64,000 bases of DNA from JBCCDY01 sp039030555 (GTDB lineage: Bacteria; Bacteroidota; Bacteroidia; Cytophagales; Cyclobacteriaceae): NCBI GenBank assembly GCA_039030555.1, contig JBCCDY010000012.1, positions 1-64,000 of the forward strand. The letters run 5' to 3'. The position numbers were made by a program, and so were the translations under genes. Under the pieces are notes generated by a model. The model saw only the letters and a program-made list of their open reading frames with translations. It made no database searches and had not been told where the DNA came from. Below, one piece after another: positions 1 through 10,403 of this stretch. Each line of letters starts with the position of its first letter. The stretch's first letter is position 1.

Positions 1-1230
1 AATGACCTTACCGAAGGGTCTTTTTCTTTTCGCCTTACTGCATTCGATGATATGGGGGCTCAAAGTTCCGACAATGTAGTGGTTAACGTTAATCCTGAAA
101 ATACCAACCAGCCTCCCGTAGCTGATGCCGGACCAGACAGAGTCATCAGCCTGCCAACCAATACTATCGAGTTAAGAGGTTTAGGAACCGATCAGGACGG
201 TACAATCAGCTCATACAGGTGGTCTAAAACATCAGGGCCTGCGGCAGATATAAATGATTTTAATGTTCCTACTTTACTTATCTCGAACATGGATGAGGGG
301 ATTTATGAATTCAGATTAAGAGTTACAGATAACGAAAATGCATTAGGAGATGACTTTGTAATTGTAACTGTTTTGTCGGAAGAAACCAATACACCTCCCA
401 CCGTTAACGCAGGTACAGATATTGTAATTCAACTACCGCAGAATAGTGTCGAATTGATCGGTATAGTCAGTGATGACGACGAAATCCAGAGTATTGAATG
501 GACACAGACTTCTGGTTCTAATGATGTTGTTCTCGCTGGAGAGAATTCAGAAACACTATCTGTTTCGAATTTATCAGTAGGATCATACGGGTTTAGATTA
601 ACAGCTACTGACAATGAAGAAGCATCTTCATCTGATGATGTTAGCATTTCTGTTATCGCTGCCGTAGATACTACAAACATACCTCCTGCTGTTAATGCAG
701 GGGAAGATCAGCTTATACAACTACCAAGTTCATCTACGACCTTAGCAGCTTCTGGAGAGGACGAAAACGATATTATAAGTACCTTTGAGTGGGCTCAAAT
801 GAGTGGCCCTAATAACGCTGTTATCGAAAATGATACAGCCAGTATTACCGCCATTTCCAATTTGACTATAGGGAATTATATTTTTAGGGTAGTGGTCACA
901 GATGGTTTTGGAGCCACATCATCCGATGATGTAAGAGTTACCGTAATCAGGGAAGGTCAGGATAATATCAACATTTCAAACATGTTTTCTCCAAATGGTG
1001 ATGGTATAGATGATTTTTGGATAGTTGATAATAATCAAAGAATAGATAACTGTCGGGTAATACTCTTTAACAGATCCGGTGACGAAGTTTATCGGTCGAA
1101 CGGATACCAAAACGATTGGGATGGAACTTCTTCTGATGGTAGGCCTCTTCCCACTGACGCTTACTTTTATGTCATTCGATGTACTGGTGATACAAATAAC
1201 CTCACTGGTAGCGTCACAATAATACGATAG
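1..1230 (+). CDS. T9SS type B sorted surface protein with PKD/Ig-like repeats (5' truncated)
   Basis: The reading frame is open from base 1, so the N-terminus lies upstream of the window; 409 codons are visible. The visible part holds the end of one Ig/PKD-like domain, then three similar domains of about 95 residues (each starting near a PPxxxAG motif and ending with FRL-x-TD and VTV-type strands). It ends in a roughly 85-residue domain starting NMFSPNGDGIDD, containing NDWDGTSSDG and finishing GSVTIIR. That end matches the gliding-motility-associated C-terminal domain, the type B signal for T9SS. The protein is therefore predicted to be exported through T9SS and held at or released from the cell surface, probably as an adhesin. 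A PorP/SprF-like gene follows after 3 bases, the usual partner arrangement for type B cargo. Family assignment is firm; the ligand is unknown. Confidence 0.9.
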   Translation, partial: NDLTEGSFSFRLTAFDDMGAQSSDNVVVNVNPENTNQPPVADAGPDRVISLPTNTIELRGLGTDQDGTISSYRWSKTSGPAADINDFNVPTLLISNMDEGIYEFRLRVTDNENALGDDFVIVTVLSEETNTPPTVNAGTDIVIQLPQNSVELIGIVSDDDEIQSIEWTQTSGSNDVVLAGENSETLSVSNLSVGSYGFRLTATDNEEASSSDDVSISVIAAVDTTNIPPAVNAGEDQLIQLPSSSTTLAASGEDENDIISTFEWAQMSGPNNAVIENDTASITAISNLTIGNYIFRVVVTDGFGATSSDDVRVTVIREGQDNINISNMFSPNGDGIDDFWIVDNNQRIDNCRVILFNRSGDEVYRSNGYQNDWDGTSSDGRPLPTDAYFYVIRCTGDTNNLTGSVTIIR

Positions 1231-1233
1231 CGC

Positions 1234-2718
1234 ATGAACCCTACACTAAAAGGTATACTCCTACTATTTGCTTTCTACTCTATAACTGTTGACACTTTTG
1301 CTCAACTCCCAATCCAATATTCAAACTATTACATTGATCCTTATTTAGTTAATCCCGCTTTCGTAGGTAGAAGTGGTTTTACTACAGCTACCGCCAACTA
1401 TAGGCAGCAATGGGAAGGAATTAATGATGCCCCAAACACTGCTTCTTTGTTTTTACAACATCCTCTAAATGATAGAATAAGTTTAGGTGTCAATGTAAGT
1501 AGGGATGAACGAGGTGCGCTAAGTACGATTAAAGCTCTGGGAACTTTTGGTTATCGATTGTATTTCGGTTCAAAGGCTTCAACTTCCAACATGCTTTCAT
1601 TTGGAATTTCTGCAGGGGTTGATAGAACAACTGTAGATATGGATAACGTACCAAACCCTGATGACCCTGCTATTTCTGCATTACAAGAAAATACCAGTTC
1701 GCTTGATGGACAGTTTGGCATGGCATATACCTTCAAGAATCTGGAATTGAGCTTTGCGCTTCCAACACTTTTTCAGACTGAAGTTGCATCTATTAACTCT
1801 TTCAATGAGGTACGATTTGGAGAAACTAAGACAACATTTAGCTCAGTAAGTTATAATATTAACATCAACCAAAATTTCACTTTACAACCCTGGATCACCT
1901 ACAGGACTTTTAGTGAAGCAGATAATCAATATGAAGTTCTGGGTATTGTCAACTATAAGAATATTGCCTGGTTGGGTGGTTCTTATAACCAAACTAGTGG
2001 AGTTGGCATCTTTATTGGATTTAGTATAGGTGGAAGATTTAAAGCTTCTTATAATTATCAGGTTGCTGATAGGCAAACGCCAGAGTTAGGACAGGGTTCA
2101 CATGAATTTCAGATATACGGTAAGCTCAGTGGCAAAGATCATTTAGCAGAAAGGAGGCCTGGATATCAAAACCTTTTAGCAAAAGAGGAAGTAAATGAGG
2201 AAATCACTCAGGAACCTGAAGTTTATGAGCCGGAAACTTACGAAGAAAAGGAGAAATCTGTTGAAGAAAACCCTTTAAAAGGTGAAGTAATAAATTCAAA
2301 GCCTGAGAAAACGGAATCAAAGCCAGTCTTAGATAAAAAAGCTTCGCCAGATGGCTCAAAAACACTTATTAAAGAAGAGCTTACTATAGAAAATACTGAA
2401 AACGAAACAGTTGTTCAAGATGAGTTAAAGCCTATTGTTGAAGAAGATCTAGAGACTAAAAATAAAACTACCGGAATGACCCCGGGTAATTATGTTGTTG
2501 TCGGAGTTTTTCAATATGAGGATAATGCCATTAGTTATATGAAAAATGTTGGTATTACAGGGCATCAAGCTAAAATGGCATTTAATGAAGAGAAATCTTA
2601 CTACTATGTATTTCTGGATAACATGGACGACATAGAAAAAGCAAGACAAATGCGAAATGATATGAGAAAGAGTGAAATCCCTCTTTTCTCAGATACTTGG
2701 GTGCTTGTAGTTAAATAA
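1234..2718 (+). CDS. PorP/SprF family T9SS outer-membrane protein with SPOR-like C-terminal extension
   Basis: 494 residues. A signal peptide (residues 1-23, ending TFAQ) is followed by the PorP/SprF beta-barrel, recognised from the early Y-x-NPAFVGR-type segment, the RQQWEGI motif and alternating amphipathic strands up to about residue 305. Proteins of this family are outer-membrane partners needed for secretion or attachment of type B T9SS cargo. A Lys/Glu-rich linker (about 310-410) leads to a C-terminal domain (about 415-494) starting NYVVVGVFQYEDNA and ending DTWVLVV, which reads as a SPOR-like peptidoglycan-binding fold. Family members normally stop after the barrel, at 300-350 residues. 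The start lies 3 bases after the stop of the type B cargo gene, so the two are one operon. The barrel call is firm; the SPOR call is by motif only. Confidence 0.88.
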   Translation: MNPTLKGILLLFAFYSITVDTFAQLPIQYSNYYIDPYLVNPAFVGRSGFTTATANYRQQWEGINDAPNTASLFLQHPLNDRISLGVNVSRDERGALSTIKALGTFGYRLYFGSKASTSNMLSFGISAGVDRTTVDMDNVPNPDDPAISALQENTSSLDGQFGMAYTFKNLELSFALPTLFQTEVASINSFNEVRFGETKTTFSSVSYNININQNFTLQPWITYRTFSEADNQYEVLGIVNYKNIAWLGGSYNQTSGVGIFIGFSIGGRFKASYNYQVADRQTPELGQGSHEFQIYGKLSGKDHLAERRPGYQNLLAKEEVNEEITQEPEVYEPETYEEKEKSVEENPLKGEVINSKPEKTESKPVLDKKASPDGSKTLIKEELTIENTENETVVQDELKPIVEEDLETKNKTTGMTPGNYVVVGVFQYEDNAISYMKNVGITGHQAKMAFNEEKSYYYVFLDNMDDIEKARQMRNDMRKSEIPLFSDTWVLVVK

Positions 2719-2926
2719 TAAATATCTCTTTCAAAACTTCTTTAATACTCTAATCTGCTATTTAAAAAAAGATTAAATGTCGCTTGCTAGACATACTAAT
2801 ATTTTAGTAACGCAGTTTTTCACTAAAAAAAAACAACGTGTTGATTATTAGTGGTTTAACTAAGTATCGATAAAAAAGTAATTTCAATTTTCTTATAAAA
2901 AATCTAAGATTTAATTAAAATCATCC

Positions 2927-2934
2927 TATTTTTG
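2927..2934 (+). promoter_or_regulatory. candidate Bacteroidota -7 box (TATTTTTG)
   Basis: TATTTTTG matches the Bacteroidota -7 consensus TAnnTTTG and lies 28 bases before the start of the large esterase gene, in a 243-base AT-rich gap. I did not find a convincing -33 TTG at the usual spacing, so this is only a candidate. Confidence 0.35.
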
Positions 2935-2961
2935 TGAATCAGGATTAAATCTGAATATAGG

Positions 2962-5900
2962 ATGAAATTCAAAAACACAGCCTTAAAAACAAGTTTCTAT
3001 TTCACTTGCTTTTTCGCAATGAGCTTAGCTTCGTTCGATGTTTATGCCCAAAAGGTTAATTGGAGGCTACACCAATGGAGATTAGATTCCGGAACATTTA
3101 GTTATAGAGAGTCAATAGAGGGTGGTATTACGCCTTTCCATGACAGAACAAGTTGGAATTCAAGCCCATATACAGAAGGGAATCTAAGAGAGAGTCGATT
3201 TCCTTCAGAAAATAAGTTTTCGATGAACTATCGATTGCTTTTTCCCAATAATTATGATTCTACCTATTCCGAAGGCTACCCTATAATCCTTATGCTTCAT
3301 GGAGCAGGAGAACGGGGTAATTGTTGGACGAATAGTAGGTGCTATTTTGGAAACACAAGTTGGACACCATCAAACAATTCCACATACACTCCTCCTGCTG
3401 GTCCAGACCAAGGTTTAGACCCGGATCAAAGCCGACAGGACTACATTAATTTGTTGAATAATGACCATAACCTAGTTCATGGAGGAAAGCCTCATTTAGA
3501 TGCTGTAAATCGAGCAGGTGGAAAATTACCTGATGACCCCAGCTTAGGAGAACGTGATTTCCCGGGATTTGTAGTCTTCCCACAAAATATTCATGGTTGG
3601 AATTCCAATCAGGTTGGTTTAGCCATAAGAATTATGTTTAAGCTTATTGAAGATTATAATATTGACCCCAACAGGGTTTATATTCATGGTCTTTCAAACG
3701 GTGCTCAAAATGTTGCTGTTGCTATTAAAAGAGAACCAACGCTTTTTGCAGCAGCGGCTCTGATGTCCCCTACAGCCACTAATACACAATTTAGTAATGA
3801 TACTACTATTACACATATTCCTATTTGGGTTTTTCAAGGTGGAAGGGACAGAGCACCGTCTCCAAGTCAAAGTGAGAATTTAATACGGTTTTACGAGGAG
3901 CTCGGAGGTATTGGTAGATACACATTTTATCCCACGCTTGGGCATGGAACCTGGAACGCAGCCTATGCAGAGCCTGACTTTTTTTCCTGGTTTTTGAAAC
4001 AAGACAAATCTAATATTCACGTTTTCTTTGGAGATTCAACACTTTGTTCAACGAATAATAACGGGGTTAAATTAGGTTTATCAGATTATTTTAAAGCTTA
4101 TCAATGGGAGAAGGATGGTGAATTAATTCAAGGCGCTAACGAATCTATCTACATCGCCAGAGAAGCAGGAACTTATAGGGCCAGATTCAGTCGCATTTCT
4201 GCAAGTCCCACAGAAAATGAATGGAATAAGTGGTCTAAGCCTGTTGTTATTACGGAAACAACTCCCGAAGTTCCAGATGTCTTCGCTGATGGCAGTACTC
4301 ACTTACCAGACATTAATGGAGATAATCAGGTAACTATAAGGAGTAATACATTAGCTAACATAAGTTATGATTGGTTAAGAGACGATAACTTAGTCAGTGA
4401 GGACACCTCATTTTACACGACAAATAATACGGGTAGCTACTCGGTAATCACAGAAACACTTTCAGGTTGTAGAAGCTTGGAGTCCAAAAACATTGATGTT
4501 TTCTTTAATTCACCACAGAGTCTTCAGGCACCGTCAAGTTTGGTTTCAGTCGTATCTGGTTCTTCGAGTATTGATCTTTTTTGGAACGATAATTCAAGAG
4601 AAGAAACAGGCTATGAAGTATATAGGTCCGAAAGTCAAACAGGTCCATATACATTTGTGAAGCTTTTAGAAGAGGATGCAATATCATTCAAGGATACCTT
4701 GGTAAATTCTGATGAAGAGTATTTTTACACGATAAGAGCAGTAGGAACTGGTAAGATTTCACCTTATGTGAGTTCAACTTCGATCACGACCTTATCTGAT
4801 ACTATTCCTCCATCTGCACCAAAAAACATCACTGTACAGGATTTTACAATCAATAATATATCAATTTCATGGTCTCCTGCAGAAGATAATACTGGTGTAA
4901 CCAACTATTTGATCAACTTTAATTCAGATTCGATATATACCAATAGTGCTGATACAACATTTAACATCACCGGTTTATCAGCGCAAGTCAACTATGGAAT
5001 ATCTATTCGAGCACTAGATAGTGAAGGGAATATTTCAAAATCAAGTGAACTGATCTCCGTTGCAACAACATTCGATGGACTTGAATATGGTCATACTACA
5101 GGTGCTTGGGAAAGTTTAGCTGAAGATGACCCTCAAAATCCCCATAGATGGGATGATCCTGAATTTAGTGGTAGTGTAGCTAATTTTAATCTAGACTTAA
5201 GAACACAAGAAGACTTTTTCAATTTTAGATTTAGTGGTTATTTAAACGTACTAGAGGCAGGCACCTATACTTTCGAAACCGAATCTGATGACGGAAGCAT
5301 GCTCTTTATTGGTGGGTTTAATAGTGAAGATCTTACACAATTTAGAGTAGTTGAAAACGACGGGCTTCATGGACGAAGGACAGAGTCTGGAAGTATATTT
5401 TTGGACGCAGGATTCCATCCTATTACTGCATTGTTTTTTGAAAGAGGTGGTGGACAATTTTTACAGGTCAGATATTCGGGGTCTGATACTAACAATCAAA
5501 TGATCGCTATCCCGGATGCAGCATTATCTACCGGAGATGTGCCTCTATCAGCTCCACCTACAACACCTTTAAATTTAACTGTCTCAGCTGTTGGATTATC
5601 AACAATAGATTTATCATGGCAATTTACAGAAGCAACTCCAGAGGACTCGACAGGCTTTGAAGTTTATCGTAGTCTAAACGACGTCCAATATGAATTTATA
5701 GGAAGAGTAAATGAACAAAATAGTTTTATTGATAATAACCTTGCACCAGGCACTCTTCATTATTATAAGTTAAAAGCATCAAACCTTAACGGAAGCTCTA
5801 ATTTTACATTACCTGTTAGTGCTACTACCTTAACAGACAGTTCTTCTCCTACGGTCCCCGGTTCACTTGAAATACTTTCCTATACCTATACAAATGCAGG

Positions 5901-8900
5901 TTTAAAATGGGTTGCTTCAACGGATAATTATGGTGTAGAAGGTTATATTGTTTATGCTAATGGTGATTCTATTGGTCAAACTACGAGTAATACATTCTAT
6001 ACTACATCACTTGAGCCTGCTACAAATTATGAAGTTACCGTAGCAGCTTACGATTTAGCAGGAAATGTATCTGCATCTTCTCTCCCACTAAGTTTTTCTA
6101 CTAATTCTCCTGACGTATTTTACTCTGTAGATAACTCTGATCTTAGTGCTTTAGCAAATTGGAATAATGACCCATCCGGACTGGGCGATGCGCCTTCAAG
6201 TTTTTCTTTTAACGGTCAGCACTTTATTGTTACTGGCCTTAGTGGAAACAACGTGGTACTCAATAATGATCTGAATATTGGAGGAAACGTTTCCAGAATT
6301 ATAGTAGGTGAAAATGTGAACCTTAGCATTAATAGTGAAATAGAGGGTAAGATTTCTGCTATGCCTAATAGTTCAGTCAATATTAATAATGATTTTATAC
6401 CAGACTTTGATGATTTGGACCCCAATACAACTGTTAATTATAACAACACAACTGAAATTCCGGTATCTACTTATGGAAATTTAATTATCAACGGATCCGG
6501 TTTAAGAGATATTGGCGAAGGTACCGTTACAGTTATGGGAAATCTCCACCTAGGGCCAGACGTTGGTATGAAAGGTTCACCTAACAATGGAACAACTGTA
6601 ATTCTTCATGGAGACTTAATCACAAATAACAACTTATTAAATCCATTGTCAGGAAATAGCATCACACTATCTCTTGCTTCTGGAAGTCGCAATTTTGATT
6701 TATATAACGACATGAATCTCTTTGAGCTTAACTCCGAAGCAGGTTCTCAAACTGTTATAAACAACATGAGCACCGGCAACATAACCCTTTCATTGGGTAC
6801 ACAGAATGGAGGTGGATTGATATTAGATAACGGAAGCTCTATCAATATTGGGTCTAATGATTTAAGAATTAGTGGAAGTGCAGTGTTAAACCCTTCGGGG
6901 CAAGATGGTGAAATAGGAATAGATGGTGGCAATATTGAAATAAATACTTCTACGTCGCTCTCTTCGAATCTGTATTTCTCAAATAATGAAAATACTATTG
7001 AAAACCTCATTTACAATACTTCCACAGGCTCTGAATTAAATATTATGAGCGACCTTTATATCGTTGATGCTATAGAACTAGACGGTGGTAATTTGAATGC
7101 GGAAGACACAATTACACTAGTTTCAAATTCAAACGGTACATCCTTCTTAAATGAGGTTAGAAATGGAGGTACTATATCAGGAAACTTCAATGTTGAAAGA
7201 TTTTTTGATGCAAAAGGCTCAGTATTTAGATACATATCTTCTCCTGTAGATATAGCTTCAATTGAGGAATGGCAAAGAACTCTTCCAATAACAGGACAAT
7301 TTTCTGGCAGCAGTCCACAGTCCGGTAATACTTCTATGTTCTACTATGATTCTTTAGCTGATGGAGGTGAACAATGGTTGGAATACCCCCCAATAGGTTC
7401 CGACAATCAGATTATTGTAGAGCCTGGTAGAGGATATGCAACCTTTATGTTCAATGGTCAAAATACTTCGACATTGGTATCGCCTGGAACACCAAATTAT
7501 GGAGATTTTTCTTTTGACATAAATGGTGGATCCAACGATGGGTCTGATGATGGATGGAACCTTATTGGAAACCCTTATCCATCGGATATCGTCTGGAATA
7601 CAGAAGATTGGGTTTCTTCTGGAATTGGTGATGTAATTTATGTTAGGTCGAATAGTAATTCGGGAACAGAATGGGTAGTTTGGGATAGATCTACTGAAAG
7701 TGGGAATCTAACAAATGGAATTATACCGGCTGGGCAGGCCTTTTGGATACAAGCTAATAGTGCAAATCCATCACTTACAGTGAGAGAGTCTGCAAAAACA
7801 GGCCAGAGTGGGAATGGTAGTGTGCAGCTTTTAGATAATAATAGCTTGGATAACAGTAATTCATATTTTGGAATTATTATAAGCGATGATGAAAACTCAG
7901 ATCTATCGCTTGTAAAAATTGACGAAGATTTTTCAGACTCTTATGAAAAAACAGAAGATGGGGTCTTAAGAGGGACAAACTACTTCTTTAACGTATCAAC
8001 ATTGTCTTCAGATGCAAACCCTCAAAAATTAGTTGTTAATTCTTTATCCGAGGAATTTTGTACTAAAACATTAAATATTGATATATCAAATATTGTCCCT
8101 GGAAATTATAGTTTAGAACTTCAAAACCTTGAGTATTTCAACTTAGCCAATATTGAATTAGAGGATACCTATACTTCAAGCTTTCAGAATTTAGCACCTG
8201 GAGTATCCTATCCGTTTGATGTGAATGGTGATACTATGAGCTTTAAAGATAGATTTATCTTACATCTAAGTCGTCCCGACTTAATAACAAGCAACGAATT
8301 AGCCTCTTCTATACAATCGTGTGGAAATGATGATGATGCTTTTGTTAGAGTAAGTGTATCTTCACCTGGTGTTAATTATTGGGCATTAAATGAGGTAAAT
8401 GAAGTGATATCAAACACTGTAAAGGGCAATGGAGGTTCTATTTTGTTGGATATTGATAACTCCATGCTAACAGAGGGTTCAAACCAGATAAGAGTTAGTG
8501 CAGCTTATCTAGGTTGCTCAGTCGCTCTTCTTGATAATTCTACTGAAATTAGATTTTCTGATACCCCTTCATTCAGTTTAGAAAACTCTACTATCAATTC
8601 TTGTTTGGGTGAGACGATCTCTATTGAAGCAGATATATCATCCAGTGAGACTTCTGGTATAATTTACAGATGGTATAATGGCATTACTGATGAATTTGTA
8701 ATAGAAACATCAAATAATGGCCTTCAGCTAGATATATCAGAAAATATTCACTTCTTCGCCGTAGAAATCATGAACGAGCAAGGATGTATAAATCCTGAAA
8801 GAAGGTTAATCGAGGTGATATCCGACTCTTTAGACATACCACAAATTTCCCTGATAGAATCTTCTATTATGGCAATATCAAACTATGATAGAGGCGATAT

Positions 8901-9312
8901 TCAATGGCTACTTAATGGAGAACCTATACAAGGGGCTAATGAAGTCAGCTTTGAACCTATTGAGCAAGGTGACTATAGTGTTGAAGTCACAGGCGGAAGC
9001 TGCTCACTCACTTCTGAGTTTATTACTTTTAGAGTTACTTCCAATGAACTTGGTCAAAGTAGCCGTTTGGGCCTTAAAGTTTTCCCCAACCCGTCTATTA
9101 ATAATGAGATAAATTTTTTCCTAGATGGTATTTCTCAAGAAAATGTAACGGTAGAAATTTTTGATCTATCTGGAAAATCTCAAATGTTTAAATCATTTGA
9201 GTCAACCTCATCGAATGTATATTCGCTTAAGCATACCCTTGGTAGTGGAGTTTATATCCTTCATGCGTTTAGAGGCGGGGAAGTATTTATTGAACGTGTA
9301 ATAATTCGATAA
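2962..9312 (+). CDS. Giant secreted esterase-like multidomain protein with FN3, PA14 and T9SS type A sorting domain
   Basis: 2116 residues with a signal peptide (about 1-29). Residues about 65-350 form an alpha/beta-hydrolase resembling PHB-depolymerase/esterase proteins: an oxyanion-type HGAGERG near 113, a nucleophile elbow GLSNG near 244-248, an Asp in GGRDRAPS near 294 and a His in LGHGTWN near 328. Ig-like segments follow, then two FN3 domains (about 515-700), a PA14 domain (about 705-850, with the typical ESDDGSMLFI core) and two more FN3 domains (about 865-1050). A long beta-rich stretch resembles surface proteins of Bacteroidota (about 1050-2035). The last 75 residues (VFPNPS, then IFDLSGK, then a GSGVYIL-type motif and VIIR) are a type A T9SS sorting domain. 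It is probably a secreted or surface-bound hydrolase acting on esters of a polymer; the substrate is unknown. It is monocistronic or leads into the following SGNH gene. Confidence 0.85.
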   Translation: MKFKNTALKTSFYFTCFFAMSLASFDVYAQKVNWRLHQWRLDSGTFSYRESIEGGITPFHDRTSWNSSPYTEGNLRESRFPSENKFSMNYRLLFPNNYDSTYSEGYPIILMLHGAGERGNCWTNSRCYFGNTSWTPSNNSTYTPPAGPDQGLDPDQSRQDYINLLNNDHNLVHGGKPHLDAVNRAGGKLPDDPSLGERDFPGFVVFPQNIHGWNSNQVGLAIRIMFKLIEDYNIDPNRVYIHGLSNGAQNVAVAIKREPTLFAAAALMSPTATNTQFSNDTTITHIPIWVFQGGRDRAPSPSQSENLIRFYEELGGIGRYTFYPTLGHGTWNAAYAEPDFFSWFLKQDKSNIHVFFGDSTLCSTNNNGVKLGLSDYFKAYQWEKDGELIQGANESIYIAREAGTYRARFSRISASPTENEWNKWSKPVVITETTPEVPDVFADGSTHLPDINGDNQVTIRSNTLANISYDWLRDDNLVSEDTSFYTTNNTGSYSVITETLSGCRSLESKNIDVFFNSPQSLQAPSSLVSVVSGSSSIDLFWNDNSREETGYEVYRSESQTGPYTFVKLLEEDAISFKDTLVNSDEEYFYTIRAVGTGKISPYVSSTSITTLSDTIPPSAPKNITVQDFTINNISISWSPAEDNTGVTNYLINFNSDSIYTNSADTTFNITGLSAQVNYGISIRALDSEGNISKSSELISVATTFDGLEYGHTTGAWESLAEDDPQNPHRWDDPEFSGSVANFNLDLRTQEDFFNFRFSGYLNVLEAGTYTFETESDDGSMLFIGGFNSEDLTQFRVVENDGLHGRRTESGSIFLDAGFHPITALFFERGGGQFLQVRYSGSDTNNQMIAIPDAALSTGDVPLSAPPTTPLNLTVSAVGLSTIDLSWQFTEATPEDSTGFEVYRSLNDVQYEFIGRVNEQNSFIDNNLAPGTLHYYKLKASNLNGSSNFTLPVSATTLTDSSSPTVPGSLEILSYTYTNAGLKWVASTDNYGVEGYIVYANGDSIGQTTSNTFYTTSLEPATNYEVTVAAYDLAGNVSASSLPLSFSTNSPDVFYSVDNSDLSALANWNNDPSGLGDAPSSFSFNGQHFIVTGLSGNNVVLNNDLNIGGNVSRIIVGENVNLSINSEIEGKISAMPNSSVNINNDFIPDFDDLDPNTTVNYNNTTEIPVSTYGNLIINGSGLRDIGEGTVTVMGNLHLGPDVGMKGSPNNGTTVILHGDLITNNNLLNPLSGNSITLSLASGSRNFDLYNDMNLFELNSEAGSQTVINNMSTGNITLSLGTQNGGGLILDNGSSINIGSNDLRISGSAVLNPSGQDGEIGIDGGNIEINTSTSLSSNLYFSNNENTIENLIYNTSTGSELNIMSDLYIVDAIELDGGNLNAEDTITLVSNSNGTSFLNEVRNGGTISGNFNVERFFDAKGSVFRYISSPVDIASIEEWQRTLPITGQFSGSSPQSGNTSMFYYDSLADGGEQWLEYPPIGSDNQIIVEPGRGYATFMFNGQNTSTLVSPGTPNYGDFSFDINGGSNDGSDDGWNLIGNPYPSDIVWNTEDWVSSGIGDVIYVRSNSNSGTEWVVWDRSTESGNLTNGIIPAGQAFWIQANSANPSLTVRESAKTGQSGNGSVQLLDNNSLDNSNSYFGIIISDDENSDLSLVKIDEDFSDSYEKTEDGVLRGTNYFFNVSTLSSDANPQKLVVNSLSEEFCTKTLNIDISNIVPGNYSLELQNLEYFNLANIELEDTYTSSFQNLAPGVSYPFDVNGDTMSFKDRFILHLSRPDLITSNELASSIQSCGNDDDAFVRVSVSSPGVNYWALNEVNEVISNTVKGNGGSILLDIDNSMLTEGSNQIRVSAAYLGCSVALLDNSTEIRFSDTPSFSLENSTINSCLGETISIEADISSSETSGIIYRWYNGITDEFVIETSNNGLQLDISENIHFFAVEIMNEQGCINPERRLIEVISDSLDIPQISLIESSIMAISNYDRGDIQWLLNGEPIQGANEVSFEPIEQGDYSVEVTGGSCSLTSEFITFRVTSNELGQSSRLGLKVFPNPSINNEINFFLDGISQENVTVEIFDLSGKSQMFKSFESTSSNVYSLKHTLGSGVYILHAFRGGEVFIERVIIR

Positions 9313-9329
9313 TACGAAAACAAAGTATT

Positions 9330-10403
9330 TTGTTTACCAAATTAAAAAAAGCAGTCTCGTTTGCTTTTATAAACTTATTAGTGGTAGCTATTTTACTGAT
9401 TACCATTAATTGGGGGGTTGGTGAGTATTTAGCAAAAACAAAGAACCGTAGAGCGTCTCTCCCCAATTTTGAGGGTAATCAAGAATATTCCGCTAAAATA
9501 TTCTACGATTACAATAAAATAAAGCACCAATATGAGCCCTTCGTAGGTTGGAAAACTTTAGCTTACTCAGGTGAAACCACAAACATAGACGAAAGTGGAC
9601 ATAGAATAACTCCAGGAACTATCAATAAACATGATACATTAAAAAAGGTAAGGTTTTTTGGAGGTTCAACGATGTGGGGCGAGGGTTCTGATGATCATAA
9701 TACAATACCAGCCTTATACGCATCAACCAAACCTGATCATCTGATATACAATCACGGTCAACTCGCTTATAATACCAGGCAAAATTTAGATGCTCTTATC
9801 ACCTTATATCAGCAAAATGAAAAGTCAGATATTGTAATTTTCTATGATGGGGTCAACGATGCTGCTTTTCTCTGTGCCTCCGACGTAGAAGTACCAGGGC
9901 ATAGGCTTGTGCCTATATTCAGACAACGTCTTTATGTGAGCAATAAAAAGTTCATTCTTAAGGTTGTAGAAAAATTATTCTATGAAAATATTATAAAGCT
10001 CATTGCCAGAAAAAACCCTGCTATTCAATCTAAATTATATGATTGCCTGAATGAAGATAAAGCGGATAGGATAGCTAACTTCCTCATTAAAAACTGGGAG
10101 ATCGCCCAACAGATAGTAGAATCAAATGGTGGAGAGTTTATTGCTTTTTTGCAACCAGCTGCCTACATAGGAAATCCAAAAACAGATCATCTAGACCTGG
10201 ATAAAGAACTTGAAAAAAATTTCATTAAAGTTTATGAGAAAATTAGGCTAAAACTTAGAGAAAAAGACTATGACTGGGTTTATGACCTAACAGATAGCTT
10301 TGATAAGGATGAATATATCTATGTGGATTTTTGCCATGTTTCCCCTAACGGCAATGCGATTATTGCTGAAAGAATATCTCAAATCATAAAATCTAAAGAC
10401 TAA
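9330..10403 (+). CDS. SGNH/GDSL-like hydrolase, membrane anchored
   Basis: 357 residues beginning with a TTG codon; no in-frame ATG precedes the N-terminal membrane helix (about residues 8-28). SGNH blocks can be read in order: GGSTMWGEG (block I, Ser), the GQLAYNTRQN region (block II Gly/Asn), YDGVNDAAF (block III Asn) and VDFCHVSPNGN near the C-terminus (block V Asp and His). Such anchored SGNH proteins are frequent in polysaccharide clusters, where they add or remove O-acyl groups; the direction cannot be told here. It starts 17 bases after the esterase gene. Its 3' end overlaps the convergent SDR gene by 11 bases. Confidence 0.75.
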   Translation: MFTKLKKAVSFAFINLLVVAILLITINWGVGEYLAKTKNRRASLPNFEGNQEYSAKIFYDYNKIKHQYEPFVGWKTLAYSGETTNIDESGHRITPGTINKHDTLKKVRFFGGSTMWGEGSDDHNTIPALYASTKPDHLIYNHGQLAYNTRQNLDALITLYQQNEKSDIVIFYDGVNDAAFLCASDVEVPGHRLVPIFRQRLYVSNKKFILKVVEKLFYENIIKLIARKNPAIQSKLYDCLNEDKADRIANFLIKNWEIAQQIVESNGGEFIAFLQPAAYIGNPKTDHLDLDKELEKNFIKVYEKIRLKLREKDYDWVYDLTDSFDKDEYIYVDFCHVSPNGNAIIAERISQIIKSKD

